Assembly (NCBI RefSeq): GCF_016802725.1
Contig: NC_052672.1
Span: forward strand, 2,820,749 to 2,884,748
From: Solenopsis invicta
Lineage: Eukaryota; Arthropoda; Insecta; Hymenoptera; Formicidae
Direction: 5' to 3'
DNA length: 64,000 nt
Below the pieces are notes generated by a model. That model did not search any database and was not told the origin of the DNA. It was given only the letters and a program-made list of their open reading frames with translations. Shown here one piece after another: positions 11,686-24,030 of the stretch; the first letter of the stretch is position 1, and each line of letters opens with the position of its first letter. Made by a program: the position numbers and the translations under genes.

Positions 11686-12299
11686 CCTTCCTATACCCGC
11701 GCATTGGTTTGTCAGACCGACAACTCACATTATGTGTTTTTTGTTTTAAACGGAAAAGACTTGCTGAAATATGCAAATTACATAGTCCTGAGTCTGCAGT
11801 GACAACAAATAATAACAAAATCGATCGTTGTTATTACTGTAACTTACAAAAAAACCACAAGACACATTACAATTGCATTTCTTGTAAGAAATATTTTTGT
11901 ATGGAACATGCCATTATGGTATGCTCCGACTGCTATGGTGAGACATCATAGATGATTTAATTTATATTTTTTTACTTAGAATACTTTACTTGTTATCTTT
12001 GAGATTTCAGAGTTTTTTTTAGTTTCGTTCAGTAAGAAATAGAGTTTTATTCAAGTTTTTATAGTACGTAAGATTTTCCAACTTTTGCCAAAGACTGTAC
12101 TAAAAGACTGTTAGTCAGAAATAAAAGTAAATTGATTCTATAAAACTTTGTTCAATTGTTTTAACACATACACAGCTATAATATTATACATAAGTAATTT
12201 TATTAATTCATCATATATCAATAAACATGGCCTTTCCATTTTCGGTCCCACAGACCATGCGCGGGTATATGTGTTACTCTATTTAACGCGGGCATAGGA
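11686..12299 (+). mobile_element. piggyBac-type relic, TTAA-flanked, C-terminal remnant
   Basis: The ends TTAA|CCTTCCTATACCCGCGC (11682 onward) and the inverted TTAA|TCCTATGCCCGCG (ending 12303) match. A second inverted ACCCGCGCATTGGT-like block lies near each end. TTAA is the piggyBac target duplication. Only about 0.6 kb remains. It lies in the 4.5-kb msn intron between 11188 and 15703. Confidence 0.75.
11709..11951 (+). pseudogene. piggyBac transposase C-terminal zinc-ribbon fragment
   Basis: An open frame of about 80 codons ends CYYC...HYNCISCKKYFCMEHAI...CSDC. The CxxC-CxxC-CxxxH-CxxC spacing is the cysteine-rich C-terminal domain of piggyBac-family transposases, which binds the transposon ends. 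The DDD catalytic core is absent. The ATG at the start is incidental; this is the tail of a longer ancestral gene. Not functional. Confidence 0.75.
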
Positions 12300-12783
12300 T
12301 TAAATAAAATTAAGTATCTCACGATTTATTTCTAGCGATGTACTGCTATTTCTTAAACCGTACATATGTATTGTAAATCGTATAAGTACAATAAGACAAC
12401 GTTGAGTTTTCAAATTTTAATGCAATGGATACTTAATCCTCAGATGACACATTGGGTATTGTACACCCGGGCTGTTTACAAAGACGCTTAGCATTCACAA
12501 ATCGTTCGTTTCTTCTTTTTTGAATATTTCGAATATATTCAACCTTTCGATTTTCACACCTATTTAGTCTTCTTTTTGACCTTCTAGCGTATCAATTAAA
12601 AAAAAGTATTCAAATTCTGTGCATTACGTACCGAGACATACACAAATGAAAATGGTCACGTGACGTACACCCATGTGTGGCAAAATATCGAATTCAACAT
12701 AGTGTATCAGCTGAGGGTTAATATGTAAGATTAGTGTGCTTGAAAATTTGTACATTTACATGTATGCAATATTAATGTAGTAG

Positions 12784-15052
12784 CAGGGATGAGCATTATT
12801 GAATAATTTTTTATTTAAATAATACAAAATTGACGAATAAAAATTTATTCGTTATTCGGTTTTTTGTAAATGATGAATAAAAATGTATTCGTTATTTGAC
12901 CTCTTGTAAATGATGAATAAAAATTTATTCGTTATTCAGCCTCTTGCAAATAACAAATAAAAATTTATTCGTTATTCAACCCTTTGTAAATAATGAACCA
13001 AAATTTATTCGTTATTCGGTCTCTTATAAATGATGAATAAAAATTTATTCGTCATTTAGCCTCTCATAAATAATAAATACAAATTTATTCGTTATTCAGC
13101 CACTTGTAAATGATAAATAAAAATTTATTCGTTATTCGGCCTCTTGTAAATAATAGATAAAAATTTATTTGTTATTCAGCATCTCGTAAATAATAAATAA
13201 AAATTTATTCGTTATTCGTTTTCTTGTAAATATTAAATAAAAATTTATTTGTTATTCAGCATCTCGTAAATAATGAATAAAAATTTATTCATTATTTAGC
13301 CACTTATGAATGATAAATAAAAATTTAATCATTATTTAGCTGTTTGAAAATGACGAATAAAAATTTAAACGTTATTTAGTTATTCTAGAATAATAAATAA
13401 GCACTTATTCAATACAACCTTTATTCAATACATCTTGAATAAGAAACAAAAATTTATTTTCTTATTCAATTCTCTTTTAATAACAAAATAAACGACTAAA
13501 ATTATTATTTTTATTCTATAAATTCTGAATAACGAATAAAGGTTAATTTATAATTTCGTAATAAATAACTATCTTAGCATTAACTAAACATATATATTTT
13601 AATAATTTAAAATAATTTTATACTGATAATTAAAAAATGTAAAGGAGCATTTGAAAAAAACGTTATCGGTTAACATAGTTTTTAAAATTTTTAATATAAT
13701 ATATTTATTAGAGAATTTATAGAATAAAAATAATCCATAATGGTAACACTTCCAAATAATAATATAACGGTCACATACGGTCCACTGGACTCTCCTGTGC
13801 AAAATCAGTCGCCATTTGCCAAATTTTTTGAAATTTCGTTGCAAAAATTTTATTGGACATACCTTAAGGTCTGTTCTTTATCATCCTATAATTTTTTTCT
13901 AAATTAAAATTTAACATAAATGAAAAAATTCAAATAAAAAAACGGCAAAAATTTGATTTTTTTACAAAATTATTCATAAAATTTTTAATTTTTGAGATAA
14001 TTCAACAAAAATTTAGGAGTGTATTTTTAAGATAGTATACTTTTAGATAAATTTAACCCTTAAACATATAAGTGGGTCTGGGGGATCTTCCCAAAAAAAC
14101 TTTACTTTAGTGCCATTTTATTTTAGTTAAGCAATGAAGTTAGTCAATCGTAGCAGTCGATAAAGAAGACTTCAAACTTTTTTTCCACTTAGCCCGAATC
14201 TTTTTTCTCATTCCGTCTTCACACAATGAGCGAAAATCTAGGGTAATTTTCAATATGTGTTTAAGGGTTGACATAATAAAAAAATTCAAATAAAAAAAAT
14301 ACAGCAAAATTTGACTCTTTTACAAAAATATTCATAAAATTTTTAATTTTTGAGCTAATTCCACAAAAATTTATGAGTGTATTCTCAAGATAGTATAATT
14401 CTCAAGATAGTATAATTTCAGATAAAAATTAGTTTCATAAAAGGTTGATTGATTTTGTGCACTCTTAAAGATAGCGTGGGGTCCAAAAGACCCTTGATGA
14501 CCATCACGGGATAATAATAATAATTTCAATCGTTTATTTTGTTATTCAAAGAAAATTGAATAAAAAAATAAATTTTTGTTCTTTATTTAAAATGTATTGA
14601 ATAAAGGATAAGTGCTTATTCATTATTCAAGAATAACTAAATAACGTTTGAATTTTTATTCGTCATTTTCAAGTAGCTGAATAATGATTAAATTTTTATT
14701 CATAAGTGGCTGAATAACAAATAAATTTTTATTCATTATTTACGAGAGGCTGAATAACAAATAAATTTTTATTCATCATTCACAAGTGACTAAATAACGA
14801 ATAAATTTTTATTCATTATTTACAAGAGGCTAAATAATAAATAAATTTTTATTCATCATTTATAAAAGGCCAAATAACAAATAAATTTTTATTCATCATT
14901 TACAAGAGATCGAATAACAAATAAATTATTCATCATTCATAAATAGCTAAATAATGAATAAATTTTTATTCATCATTTACAAGAGGTCAAATAACGAATA
15001 AATTTTTATTCATCAATCGTCAATCATTAAATATCAATCATGCCTATCCCTG
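12784..15052. mobile_element. hAT-like non-autonomous element with inverted arrays of a 40-bp repeat
   Basis: The ends CAGGGATGAGCATTATTGA (12784) and the inverse of CAGGGATAGGCATGATTGA (ending 15052) are flanked by TAGTAG on both sides. CAGGGATGnnCA is typical of hAT termini. From 12841 to 13400 a 40-bp unit (AAATTTATTCGTTATTC... TTGTAAATGATGAATAA) repeats about 14 times. About 14640-15010 holds the same unit in reverse, about nine times. The core 13560-14510 carries a ~130-bp direct duplication and a nested TTAA element. No transposase was seen. Confidence 0.75.
14053..14271. mobile_element. Small TTAA-type MITE nested in the hAT-like element
   Basis: It begins TTAACCCTTAAACATA and ends in the inverse TATGTGTTTAAGGGTTGA, so the right TTAA has mutated to TTGA. 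It sits between the two copies of a direct duplication (about 13915-14035 and 14275-14395), which begin AAAAATTCAAATAAAAAAA. A similar end (TGTTTAAGGGTTAA) occurs alone at 47439-47452. Confidence 0.55.
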
Positions 15053-15703
15053 TAGTAGTATGTAGTGATGAATTGATTTTTTGTAAATCGTACGTATTGT
15101 AAATCATATGTGTAAGTCATTATTCAATCGGATAAAACTCACTTTATCATCTTCTTAAGGACTAAAATTCCTAACAATATATTTAATTCTGATGAAATAA
15201 TATTTCTGCAATAAAACTCCAAAATGTCACATCATAATTATAATATGACAATTATAATATGCATGAAAAGTTTAATTTTTACAACTTTAATTGCAAATTG
15301 TTCAAAATTGTAATGTAATAACGACATTTAGAAACCATATTCCATAAATCTTTAAGTATAGACTGGTAATACCAGTAAAATCGTGTCCGCACTTCTCTTT
15401 CTACGAGTATCCAAAAATACTTTTCACATATTGTACATGGATGTATTTTGATTGGTGCATACGCTTTCACTGATATGCACAATGTATATTTCCGGACATT
15501 CGAAGAAAGAGAAGCTACTAAAAAATTTCTCTCTCTAATCTCTTGTGAACACTATTTTCTTGCAAAAACTAAAACAATTGCCAGTCCATATTTATAAGAT
15601 CTATGTCATATTCAACATTCAAAAAATTATAGAAAATGACCAATCTCGTTCTTGTGTTAAAAAAAAATCTTTTTGTTGAACCATGTAATATGCATATACG
15701 CAC

Positions 15704-15917
15704 CCCATAATGCGGCGCAGAGAATCTCGCTGTTAAATCGCTTTTTGTATTTGCGTATCTCAGGTGTGTCCGATGCTAAATCATGACTTGTGGGAGTCAC
15801 ATTAACGTTCACATGGGATTCTCTCCTCGCTGGACCAGCTCCGAATCCAAAAGTCAGGAAAGACCGCTGCTTCTGTTGAAGCGCAAATGGAGGAGGTGAT
15901 TTCACCGCTTGTCGATA
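15704..15917 (-). CDS. msn: misshapen kinase exon: pre-CNH motif and start of CNH
   Basis: 71 codons plus one base, starting at a CTGTTGCAG acceptor (15918-15926) and ending TGG G|GTGCGT. The peptide runs YRQAVKSPPPFALQQKQRSF, LTFGFGAGPARRESHVNVNV, TPTSHDLASDTPEIRKYKKR and FNSEILCAALW. The SHVNVNVTPTSHD and EIRKYKKRFNSEILCAALWG blocks are almost invariant in the misshapen/TNIK/MINK group and mark the entry into the CNH domain. The phase-1 end fits the two-base start of the exon at 11187. The 5' boundary is the likeliest of several AG choices (another CAG lies at about 15878); phase-0 joining to ...SEE| upstream supports it. Confidence 0.9.
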
Positions 15918-17703
15918 CTGCAACAGAGATGACTGCCGTTTGAGAGAATTCCAGGGAAAACATGTGCTGCGAAATGCCAGGCAAAACTTTACTACTTTGC
16001 ACGCAAAAAGATGCTGAAGTGATGCTAGGAAAATTTTTCATCTATTACAAACGTAATTAACAGAAAAAATACAAATCATGAAAACGCGCAAGGGTTCTCC
16101 TTTCCTTTTTTTTAAATGATAAAAAAACAGCATGCAAAGGATTGAGCGAAGAAATGAAAAAATTACAAGAGAACAAATCAGCCGAATCAAATATGCACTA
16201 TCTACATAGCGTTCATTCAAACAAATAATCATTACTTTGATCATAAAAATTAAAACTTTTTCACAAGATGATACGGAAGCGAAAAAGAACAAACATTTGC
16301 ATGCACTAAGAAAAAAATGTTAACTTGACTAAATTTTTCAAATAGACTAAACACAACATTATTGTAAGAATTATTCAAAAAATCAAATAATTTTAGCTTA
16401 AACGAATGTATTTGATGCCTGTTTATCCTGTAACTAATTAATTCTATTTCTATAACCATTCTTATTATCTCTGAACATTTACTTATCTAACTGTTATTAG
16501 ATTTTGTAAATTATTTATTCACACTTTTATAGTTTATAAAATTTATGATTAAAATCAGATGTCCAAGTGATTTCTCACGTCGGGCGACATGGAAAATCAC
16601 ATGGACATCCGAGTTCTATTCATAATTGTATTCAATTAAATATATCCCTACTTAGCGTGAACTAAAATAACTATGTAAAATACTATAAGCATCTAAACCG
16701 GGTTTCCCAAAGTATGTGACTATTGATGGATCAACTTTTGATAGATCACAAAAAATCTTCAGTGAGGGAATAAAAACCAAACTTAGAAATAAACTATAAT
16801 TATCAATCTTCTTGTTTAATTCACATCAATGTCGAATTCACATCAAAGCTATCAACAGAAATAAGAAATAAGCGCGTTCTTCATATCATAATATCTCAGA
16901 GAAATAGTTTTACAAAACTATATTCTTTACACTATACTTAATACCTTAGAGAAATAATTTTACAAAACTATAACTTCAATAAAAAATGTAAAAATAAAAA
17001 GAGTATTGTAATATAAATAAAGTAATGTAAAAAGAATCAATTTACCACTCTTTCCATGCTTTTTCATGTCCACTAATAGAGGTAGATAAATCGTAAAATT
17101 TTGCCGTTTTAAAAAATAAGTTGCGGTCTACACAAATTTGAGAAATCCTGATCTAGACCATAATTTCCCAACAAGGCGTTATCGCTCACCGGTAGACGTT
17201 GAAATCTGGGAGAGAAACGTTGCTTGTTTTAGCCACAGTAAGGGGTATTGAGAAGTAGACAATAAGAACGTGCTAGAAAAATTTAATCGTCTAAACAAAC
17301 ACTTAAACATTCACTTGATTATACAAATACTACAGTTATGTATTTTTACAAAAATCAAATAATGTCAATCAAACATTTGTATGTTTATTCAAAGGAGGCG
17401 CTAGACAAATAAAAACTTTGAAAAAGAGACGATAAGCCAAAAAAGCTTAGGAAAGTATGATCTAGACACACTTATCTATTACAATAATAATTTCATAAAA
17501 ATATTCATTATATATGCAGTTGCGTAGTCAGAAAGCAATCTGACGAAGATGAAAATAAAACGTAATCAAACATGAGAATCGAAAGAACTCGTAAATGAAG
17601 CACCTCAAATGTAAAAGGCAAAGAAACTCATTTAAATCAAATAAAACACCTCAAAAGGAATCAGAAACTCGACACATCTACGTTATTGATAAGTAATGTT
17701 AGC
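15918..17703 (-). other. msn intron stretch with no recognised element
   Basis: AT-rich. It contains one short hairpin (about 16558-16611, arms GATGTCCAAGTGATTT and inverse) and otherwise nothing I can assign. The frames at 15802-16459 are shadows or random. Confidence 0.4.
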
Positions 17704-19190
17704 AAGGGGAGCCCCTGACCAGTATATCACTGATTTTAATAAAATTTTACGGGTATTTAATATTCACTCACATAGTTACTACAGTAAAGTCATAAGTTAC
17801 GAAAATTAGATATTCTCGAGAAAATGACAATTAAATATTTTCAGCACCTGTAGTACCTACATTACAAAAGAACGATTATCGAGTCAACGGCGTAGTGTGG
17901 TGCGTTAGGATGTCGACTGCTACGCTCAAAAATCCAGGTTTGATTCCCGCGGATGACTTTTTTTATTTAAATGTTATATTTTTAAATGGTTATATATAAT
18001 TTTTAAACCATTTTTAATTATTTAATATAAAATGTTATTTATTTTTAAATCAAAAAATTTAAAAATGCTCTTCAAAAAATAAATTAAAATTTCTCATAAA
18101 CACAAAAAATATATTTGCAATAAAAAACTGTTACAATAACTGTTTTAGGAACGTCAAAATAAATATTTCCATATCGTTACACCTACAACGGTCTCTGGGT
18201 AAAACGGTTTTATTATTTTTTTTTTGTCTAGACCTTATTATTAACTTACATATAAAACTCCTTGTCTAACAGAAAATAATAACAAAACTGTTTTACTCGA
18301 AGATTGTTGTAGTTATAACGATTTATAGAAATATTTATTTTGATGTTCTTAAATCAGTCATTATAAATTTTTGTTACAAATATATTTTTTGTGTTCATAA
18401 AAAATTTTAATTTATTTAATAATAAAAGAGCATTTTTAAATTCCTGGATTTAAAAAAAAATAACATTTATATTAAATAATTAAAAACGGTTTAATCATAC
18501 AATATGATAATTTAAAAATATAAGATTTAAATGAAAAAAGTCTCATCCGCATCGGAATCAAACCTGAGTAGCAGTCAACGTCCTAACGCACCACGCTACG
18601 CCACTGACTCGACAATTCGATTCTTAAGTCCATTCTGGTAACATCGTCAATTGATAGAATACATTTAAATTTGTTTGTAATTTTTTTTTATTTTTGCAAT
18701 ATACTTTAGACTTGTAGTTATAGCAATTTTAAAACACAGACGTCTGATCGTTTAAACGCTCCGGAATTGCCCAAAATTATCCGAACTCGAAGATGACGTC
18801 ACGATTGTTGTTGCCGAAAGCGTATAGTATGTATGTCCATAGTACTCAATACAACTGTATACTCGATTTTTATTTAATTTGGCCTGTACATATCATAACA
18901 AATAAACATGAGCAAGTTGACTAGTTTATCGATTATGTTTTACCTTTGTGCAAACAAAAAGTGCACCCACTAAAATATTTGTGATAGTTCCACGCGAAGA
19001 AGCAACAAAAAAGTTGCGGTTTTGAGTCAATACTCGACGTCCAAATAAACCAACAAAATCGATTTACAAAGCTATTTTTATGACATGCTGTACAAATAAT
19101 TCTTTTGTTAACATTTTCTAATTAAAAGTTGACATGGAAAATTACGTTCGTTTTTGTTTAATGGGTAGGCCTAAAAATTGTTTATCATAG

Positions 19191-19441
19191 TGTTATGCCC
19201 GTTCTTTGGCTGAGCTTGAGAAGCTGGCCGATTAGACAAAAGAAACGCGGCCGGCGTTTGTTCTGTTTCGGGACGCGGAGCTGTCTCGAGATATTAATAA
19301 TAATTCCGCTACGAATTAATTGTATAAAGTTCCACGATTAAGGCTTGTGTTCTTTTCGTAAAGAGTGTTTATTTATTTTGTCTCACGTGTTCAAGTGTCC
19401 TTGCGCGAGTAAAGTGTGTACTTGTCTCGTCGAGTATAACA
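19191..19441 (+). repeat. Candidate solo LTR
   Basis: The sequence begins TGTTATGCCCG and ends GAGTATAACA, giving TG...CA ends with the inverted hexamer TGTTAT/ATAACA. It is about 250 bp and distinctly more GC-rich than its flanks. Termini of this kind occur in insect LTR retrotransposons, BEL/Pao among them. No clear target duplication was found (ATAG before, ATAT after). Confidence 0.5.
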
Positions 19442-19756
19442 ATATTTAATTAATTTATCATTTTTAATAAATTTGGAAAATAGTAAGCAACCATATAAAC
19501 ATTATTTACGATTAAATGAACTTATATTGCGGCTTTTGCATTCCTAACCTCAGAAACGTTGAATTTGTCACTTTCCTTAATAAACTCACAAACCATAAAT
19601 GCGTCTATTTTAGGCAAATCTGTTAAGTCACTTTTAATAAAACCTGATTCTAAAATATTTGTCATATTTGACGCTACTTTTTGTTTAAAATTCGATGAAA
19701 AAAAAAAAAACTATCTCTCATAACAGAAGGCTTAAAGCGCTCGGAAAAGAAACAAT

Positions 19757-20672
19757 TGGAAGTGGAAAACTATCGATAATAACTCAATAATATCTATCGA
19801 TATCTGAACTTTAATCCGATATTTCGATAATTTCCTTTTACTATCGATATTATGTGATAGTTGCACAAAACATAACATGAGTGGGCCAACTTTATATATC
19901 GATATAGATATATTAAATATAATACACGTAAGTCGACAATATAATCTGATAGGATTTATTAAAGCTTTTGGTCTATAAAATAATATTATTTTAATATTTT
20001 AATATTAAAATAATATTAATTTTCTAGTACAATAAATTTATCATATAACTTCAGAAACGAGATATTTTTAAAACTATTTTATAATATGCATCTCTATGTG
20101 ATTGTGATACATCGGCCATATGACAGTTTGATGTATATTTTTAAATGTCAAAATTACAAACTTATATTTTTTATGGAATATCAAAAAATATAGCAGTACG
20201 TAGCAAATAATTTATTAGATGTTTGATATATATACTCATCAGCATAAAGATTGCGATACCTTTTTTTTCGATAGTTTTTGAAATGCAGTCTACTCACCAG
20301 ATAATTCTTACTTATGGAAACTATTGACGTTCATCTGCTCAACGAGCAAAGCTAAGTTCCAAAATCTATCGAAAAAAAGTATCGCAACCTTTTTCCTGGC
20401 GATTACATAATGTGCAATAAATTATTTATTACAAAATTCGTCAAATATGCGACAAACTGACATCTGACCAATATATTAACGTAGAAGTGAAAAATAATTT
20501 TTGGAATGTCTCGTTTCTAAGATTACATAATATATAATTTCACATCGGGAAAAAGATGAGCCTTAAATAATAATTTTAAAATTTTTGATATTACTATCGA
20601 TATATCGATATTTATTTTAAAAAACTCGCGAAAATCGATAGTAACCACTTTCGATAGGTTTCCACCTCTAGA
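19757..20672. mobile_element. MITE with GTGGAAA-CTATCGATA ends, carrying a nested MITE
   Basis: The left end GAAGTGGAAAACTATCGATA and the inverse of the right end GAGGTGGAAACCTATCGAAA correspond, with many scattered CTATCGATA motifs inside. At about 20237-20403 a smaller element has inverted CAGnAnAAAGnTTGCGATAC ends followed by TTTTTTTCGATAG. Confidence 0.5.
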
Positions 20673-21804
20673 ATCAACATCATGACGTTCATACCAATAA
20701 CGTTGCTTGTTCATTCATTTGAATTTCTATGAATATTTGAACTTTATTATTAAATAAATATAAACAAATGAACTAATTATATTTAAATGAATTGTTATAA
20801 TAGTACTTATATTTTGATAAATCTCAACTAAATTTATCAATTAAAATATTTACTTACAAATCCAATTGTTCTTTTGTAACAGTTCTATAAGTGATGCAAA
20901 TATTTAATCATCATTTTCTCGAGAATGCCTAATTTTCGCAATTTACGGCTTTACAGCAATAAATGTGTGAGTGAATACTATATACCCATAAAATTTTATT
21001 AAAATCGATGATATACTGATCAAGGGCTCTCCTTATAAGTACAGATAGAAAAGCTTCGTACTCAAAATATAATAACAGTCAAAATCAATTGAACACACAC
21101 TCCTATAACCATAGCTAAATTTATACATACATATAAAACCTTCAACTTTTTTATACTTAAAATATACTCACACAGGTTCACACATGCATGCACGCACAAA
21201 CATGAGAGGAGATAATATGTAGGTAATATAATATGATGATAAAAATAAGACTAATTAATTACAGGATAAACGGGCATCGAATATATTCGTTTAAGCTAAA
21301 AATCATCCTATTGCAATAATTCTATTACAATAATAAAACATTTCCATACCAACCTAATGGACCTTTCCTTTTACTTAGTTCAAGTATTTATACATTTAAA
21401 ACAATGTTAACGTCATCTGTTTTACCGACAAAAATACCATTTTTTTAAATAAGTTATACATCGTATTGGTTTTACTCATAATTATGGTTTTAATCATAAT
21501 TCCTTGTACACATTAAAATACACATTATAATATATAAGCAGTGTTTCGCCATTATCTATATAAAATTATCTAGATAATCTTGATAACTTTGTCTTATCTT
21601 TATCTAGATTATTATAATGTATGCTATTTTCATCTTTATCATAGATAAAAAAATGTTATCTTCTTCAAATAATCCAAGATAATGTAAACAATAACAGAAA
21701 TAAAATATTGTTATTAGCCTTAGTCTCCAAGTTACCATTTATCCTAACAAGAAAATTTTTCAAAGTAATAACAATAGTTGCGTTCCAAAATTCACTGCTA
21801 ATAC

Positions 21805-22276
21805 TAGAGCTGTTACTTTTGACTTACTTCAAAGATTCGAAGCTTCAAAGTTAACTTCGATATTTCAAAGTTTAAGGCATCTTCGAAGCTTCGAAGCTAC
21901 GAAAAATACGTTTGTGCAAATTAAAAGATTAATACAATTACGATATATTATAGCATATTTTAAAAACTTGCATTAATAACATATATTCTAAAAAAATATA
22001 TATTTCAGCTTGTTTTCAATCGCACCGTAACATTGAAAGAAGATTCGGGAATGGTGAAAAAATGTTTTTCAGGAAATAGAATAAACACAAAAATATTTCT
22101 TATTAAAACTATATCTTAATTTATAGTTAACTTTGAACGTCAAAGCTTCAAAATTTAAAGTACCTTCGAAGCTTCGAAGTTAACTTCGAACTTCGAAGAT
22201 TTTAATACCGAAGTTTCGAATCTTTGAAGCTTCAAAATTCGAATGTCGAAGCTTTCGAAACAAATCACCAGCCCTA
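21805..22276. mobile_element. hAT MITE with perfect 8-bp target duplication
   Basis: The element is flanked by GCTAATAC at 21797-21804 and 22277-22284, an exact 8-bp duplication as made by hAT transposases. The ends TAGAGCTG and CAGCCCTA are imperfect inverted repeats. The subterminal DNA is rich in TTCGAAGCTTCGAAG palindromes. 472 bp, no coding capacity. Confidence 0.85.
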
Positions 22277-22752
22277 GCTAATACTAAAAATTTATAATAT
22301 ACGTAATACTGATTTTAATACTGATTTTAATACTAATTTTAATACTGACAGTATACATCAAAACGTAGTCCAGATTGCACAGATCAGTAGTAATACAATA
22401 CAAAAATTGCTTCAAAATTATAAATTTAAAAACTTACAAAAAATTTTATCAGTCATTATATATTGTAAATTATATATTCCATATATTTTTTAAACTTTGA
22501 TATTTATTTTATCAATTCCAAAGAGAAATATTTTTTGTTAGATTAAATTAAATTTGAAGAACTTTTGTTTCTAAGAAATAAAGATATAGAAACAAAAAAT
22601 ATAAATATATTGTTTCATATCCTAAATTCTTTTTCTTATTGTTAGTAGCAATATTATTTAAAAATTGAACTATACAAAACCATATATAATTTTATCTTTT
22701 ATCTATAATATTAAAATTGAATCTCATCTTTCTCTTATTTTTATTACATTTA

Positions 22753-23947
22753 TTGGGTTGTTCAAAAAATAATTTTGTTTTTTCTCAACAGAGGGCACCT
22801 TTACACTTAAGCCGCATAATATATTTTGACAACTGATAGCAAAGCTTGCTTGTAAAACAGTTCGATTGATTCTACGCAGTAGTTTTTGTTTGGTGTCCTA
22901 TCAAATATGGAAAGTAAAAAGCAGCATTTTCGGCATATTTTACTTTTTTACTATCGAAAAAGTAAAAATGTTGTTCAAGCAAAAAAAAAATTATCCGATA
23001 TGTATAGAGAAAATGTATTGACAGAACGCCAGTGCCAAAACTGGTTTGTAAAATTTCGATTAGGCAATTTTAATGTTGAAAATGCACCACGTTCTGGAAG
23101 GCCAGTTAAAGATAATGAAGACACAATAAAGGTATTAATTGATATAAACCGGCGAATAACAAATTGTGAGATCGCTGAAAGGTTAGGTTTATCAAATTCA
23201 ACCGTTCATAATCATTTGAAACGCCTAGGTTTAATCTCAAAGCTCGACATATGAGTCTCTCATGTTCTTACGGAAAGAAATCTGTGCCGTTGACGTCTGT
23301 GATTTGCTTCTCAAACGTCAAGAAAATGACCCATTTTTGGAGCACATCATCACTGGGGAGAAGAAATGGGTTATCTACAACAATGTTAAACGCAAGAGAT
23401 CATGGAGTAAAAAAGATGAACCGACTCAAAGCACTTCGAAAGCCGATATTAATCAAAAAAAGGTAATGCTATCTGTTCAGGGGGATTTAAAAAAAATCGT
23501 TTTTTTTAAACTTCTACCAGACAACACAACGATCAATTCTGAAGTGTATTGTCATCAGCTGGACAAATTGAATAATTCACTTACACAGAAAAGACCAGAA
23601 TTGATCAATAAAAAAGGTCTTCCACCAAGATAATGCAAGACCTCATACAAGTTTAGTAACTCGTCAAAAGCTTTTACAGTTTGGATGGGATATATTGCCA
23701 CACTCACTATATTCTCCAGATCTGGCACCTATACTTCAAATGAGAAAGTCAAAAATCATCTAGATCAGTTTTTTACCAGCAAAAAACAAAAATTTTATGA
23801 GCGTGGAATCATGCTACTGCCAGAAAGATGGCAAAAGGTATTGGACCAGAATGGACAATATATAATTCAATAAAATATTTATTCACTATAAGAAAATCGT
23901 CTTTCATTTTCATAAAAAAAAGCGAAATTACTTGCCAAACAACCTAA
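22753..23947 (+). mobile_element. mariner element, copy 1 (cecropia-like group)
   Basis: TA-flanked element with ~28-bp ends: TTGGGTTGTTCAAAAAATAA on the left and the inverse of TTAGGTTGTTTGGCAAGTAA on the right. Length 1,195 bp, near full size for mariner. It encodes a broken transposase (see 22907-23873). A second, differently broken copy lies at 51254-52520. Confidence 0.9.
22907..23873 (+). pseudogene. mariner transposase, broken (copy 1)
   Basis: It starts at ATG 22907 (MESKKQHFRHILLFYY; an upstream TTG in the same frame is not needed). The N-terminal helix-turn-helix includes QNWFVKFRLGNFNVENAPRS and GRPV. TGA replaces the Trp codon after SKLDI at 23252-23254. A frameshift near 23280-23290 follows (four bases missing relative to copy 2). 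The catalytic D1 motif reads TGEKKW instead of TGDEKW. Another frameshift occurs near 23620 before HQDNARPHT, and a large deletion removes most of the third-Asp region between about 23727 and 23735. The end ERWQKVLDQNGQYIIQ* is intact. Clearly dead. Confidence 0.88.
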
Positions 23948-23997
23948 TACGTGTAATTTATCTTACCTTTATCTAAATAATTTTAAGTTATTTAAGC

Positions 23998-24030
23998 GCA
24001 CTATACTCTGATTTTTCAGAGTATAGTGAA
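23998..24030. repeat. Short perfect hairpin
   Basis: CACTATACTCTGA-TTTT-TCAGAGTATAGTG, a perfect stem of 13 bp with a 4-base loop. It has no neighbouring gene and is probably a remnant of a mobile element end. Confidence 0.6.

Larger units (their letters stand above)
18618..20862. mobile_element. 2.2-kb insertion within the tRNA-like foldback
   Basis: Compared with the intact copy at 27628-28604, bases 18618-20862 are extra and are bounded by CAATT. No protein-coding gene was recognised. The insertion includes a putative solo LTR (19191-19441) and TIR elements at 19757-20672, so it is itself a composite. Confidence 0.6.
17704..21034. mobile_element. tRNA-like foldback element, copy 1, interrupted by a 2.2-kb insertion
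   Basis: The outer inverted ends are about 17704-17880 and 20868-21034. Just inside each original end lies a tRNA-like module in inverted orientation: 17881-17962 and 18538-18612. These have a box-A-like GGCGTAGTGTGG, a TGACTGCTACGCT anticodon-like region and a box-B-like GGTTTGATTCC. The centre is AT-rich and also palindromic. The right arm is interrupted after GACAATT (18617); the arm resumes at 20863 (CAATT on both sides, a possible 5-bp duplication). The complete sibling at 27628-28604 confirms the original structure. Confidence 0.75.

Noticed and set aside
12841..13400. CRISPR-like regularly spaced repeat
   Set aside because: The 40-bp unit repeats head to tail without unique spacers, and the context is an animal transposon.
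15802..16041. 79-codon minus-strand ORF
   Set aside because: Overlaps the msn exon at 15704-15917 in another frame and shows no family motif.
17881..17962. Possible functional tRNA
   Set aside because: Box-A/B-like strings exist but stems do not close, and the segment is repeated inside mobile foldbacks at both ends.
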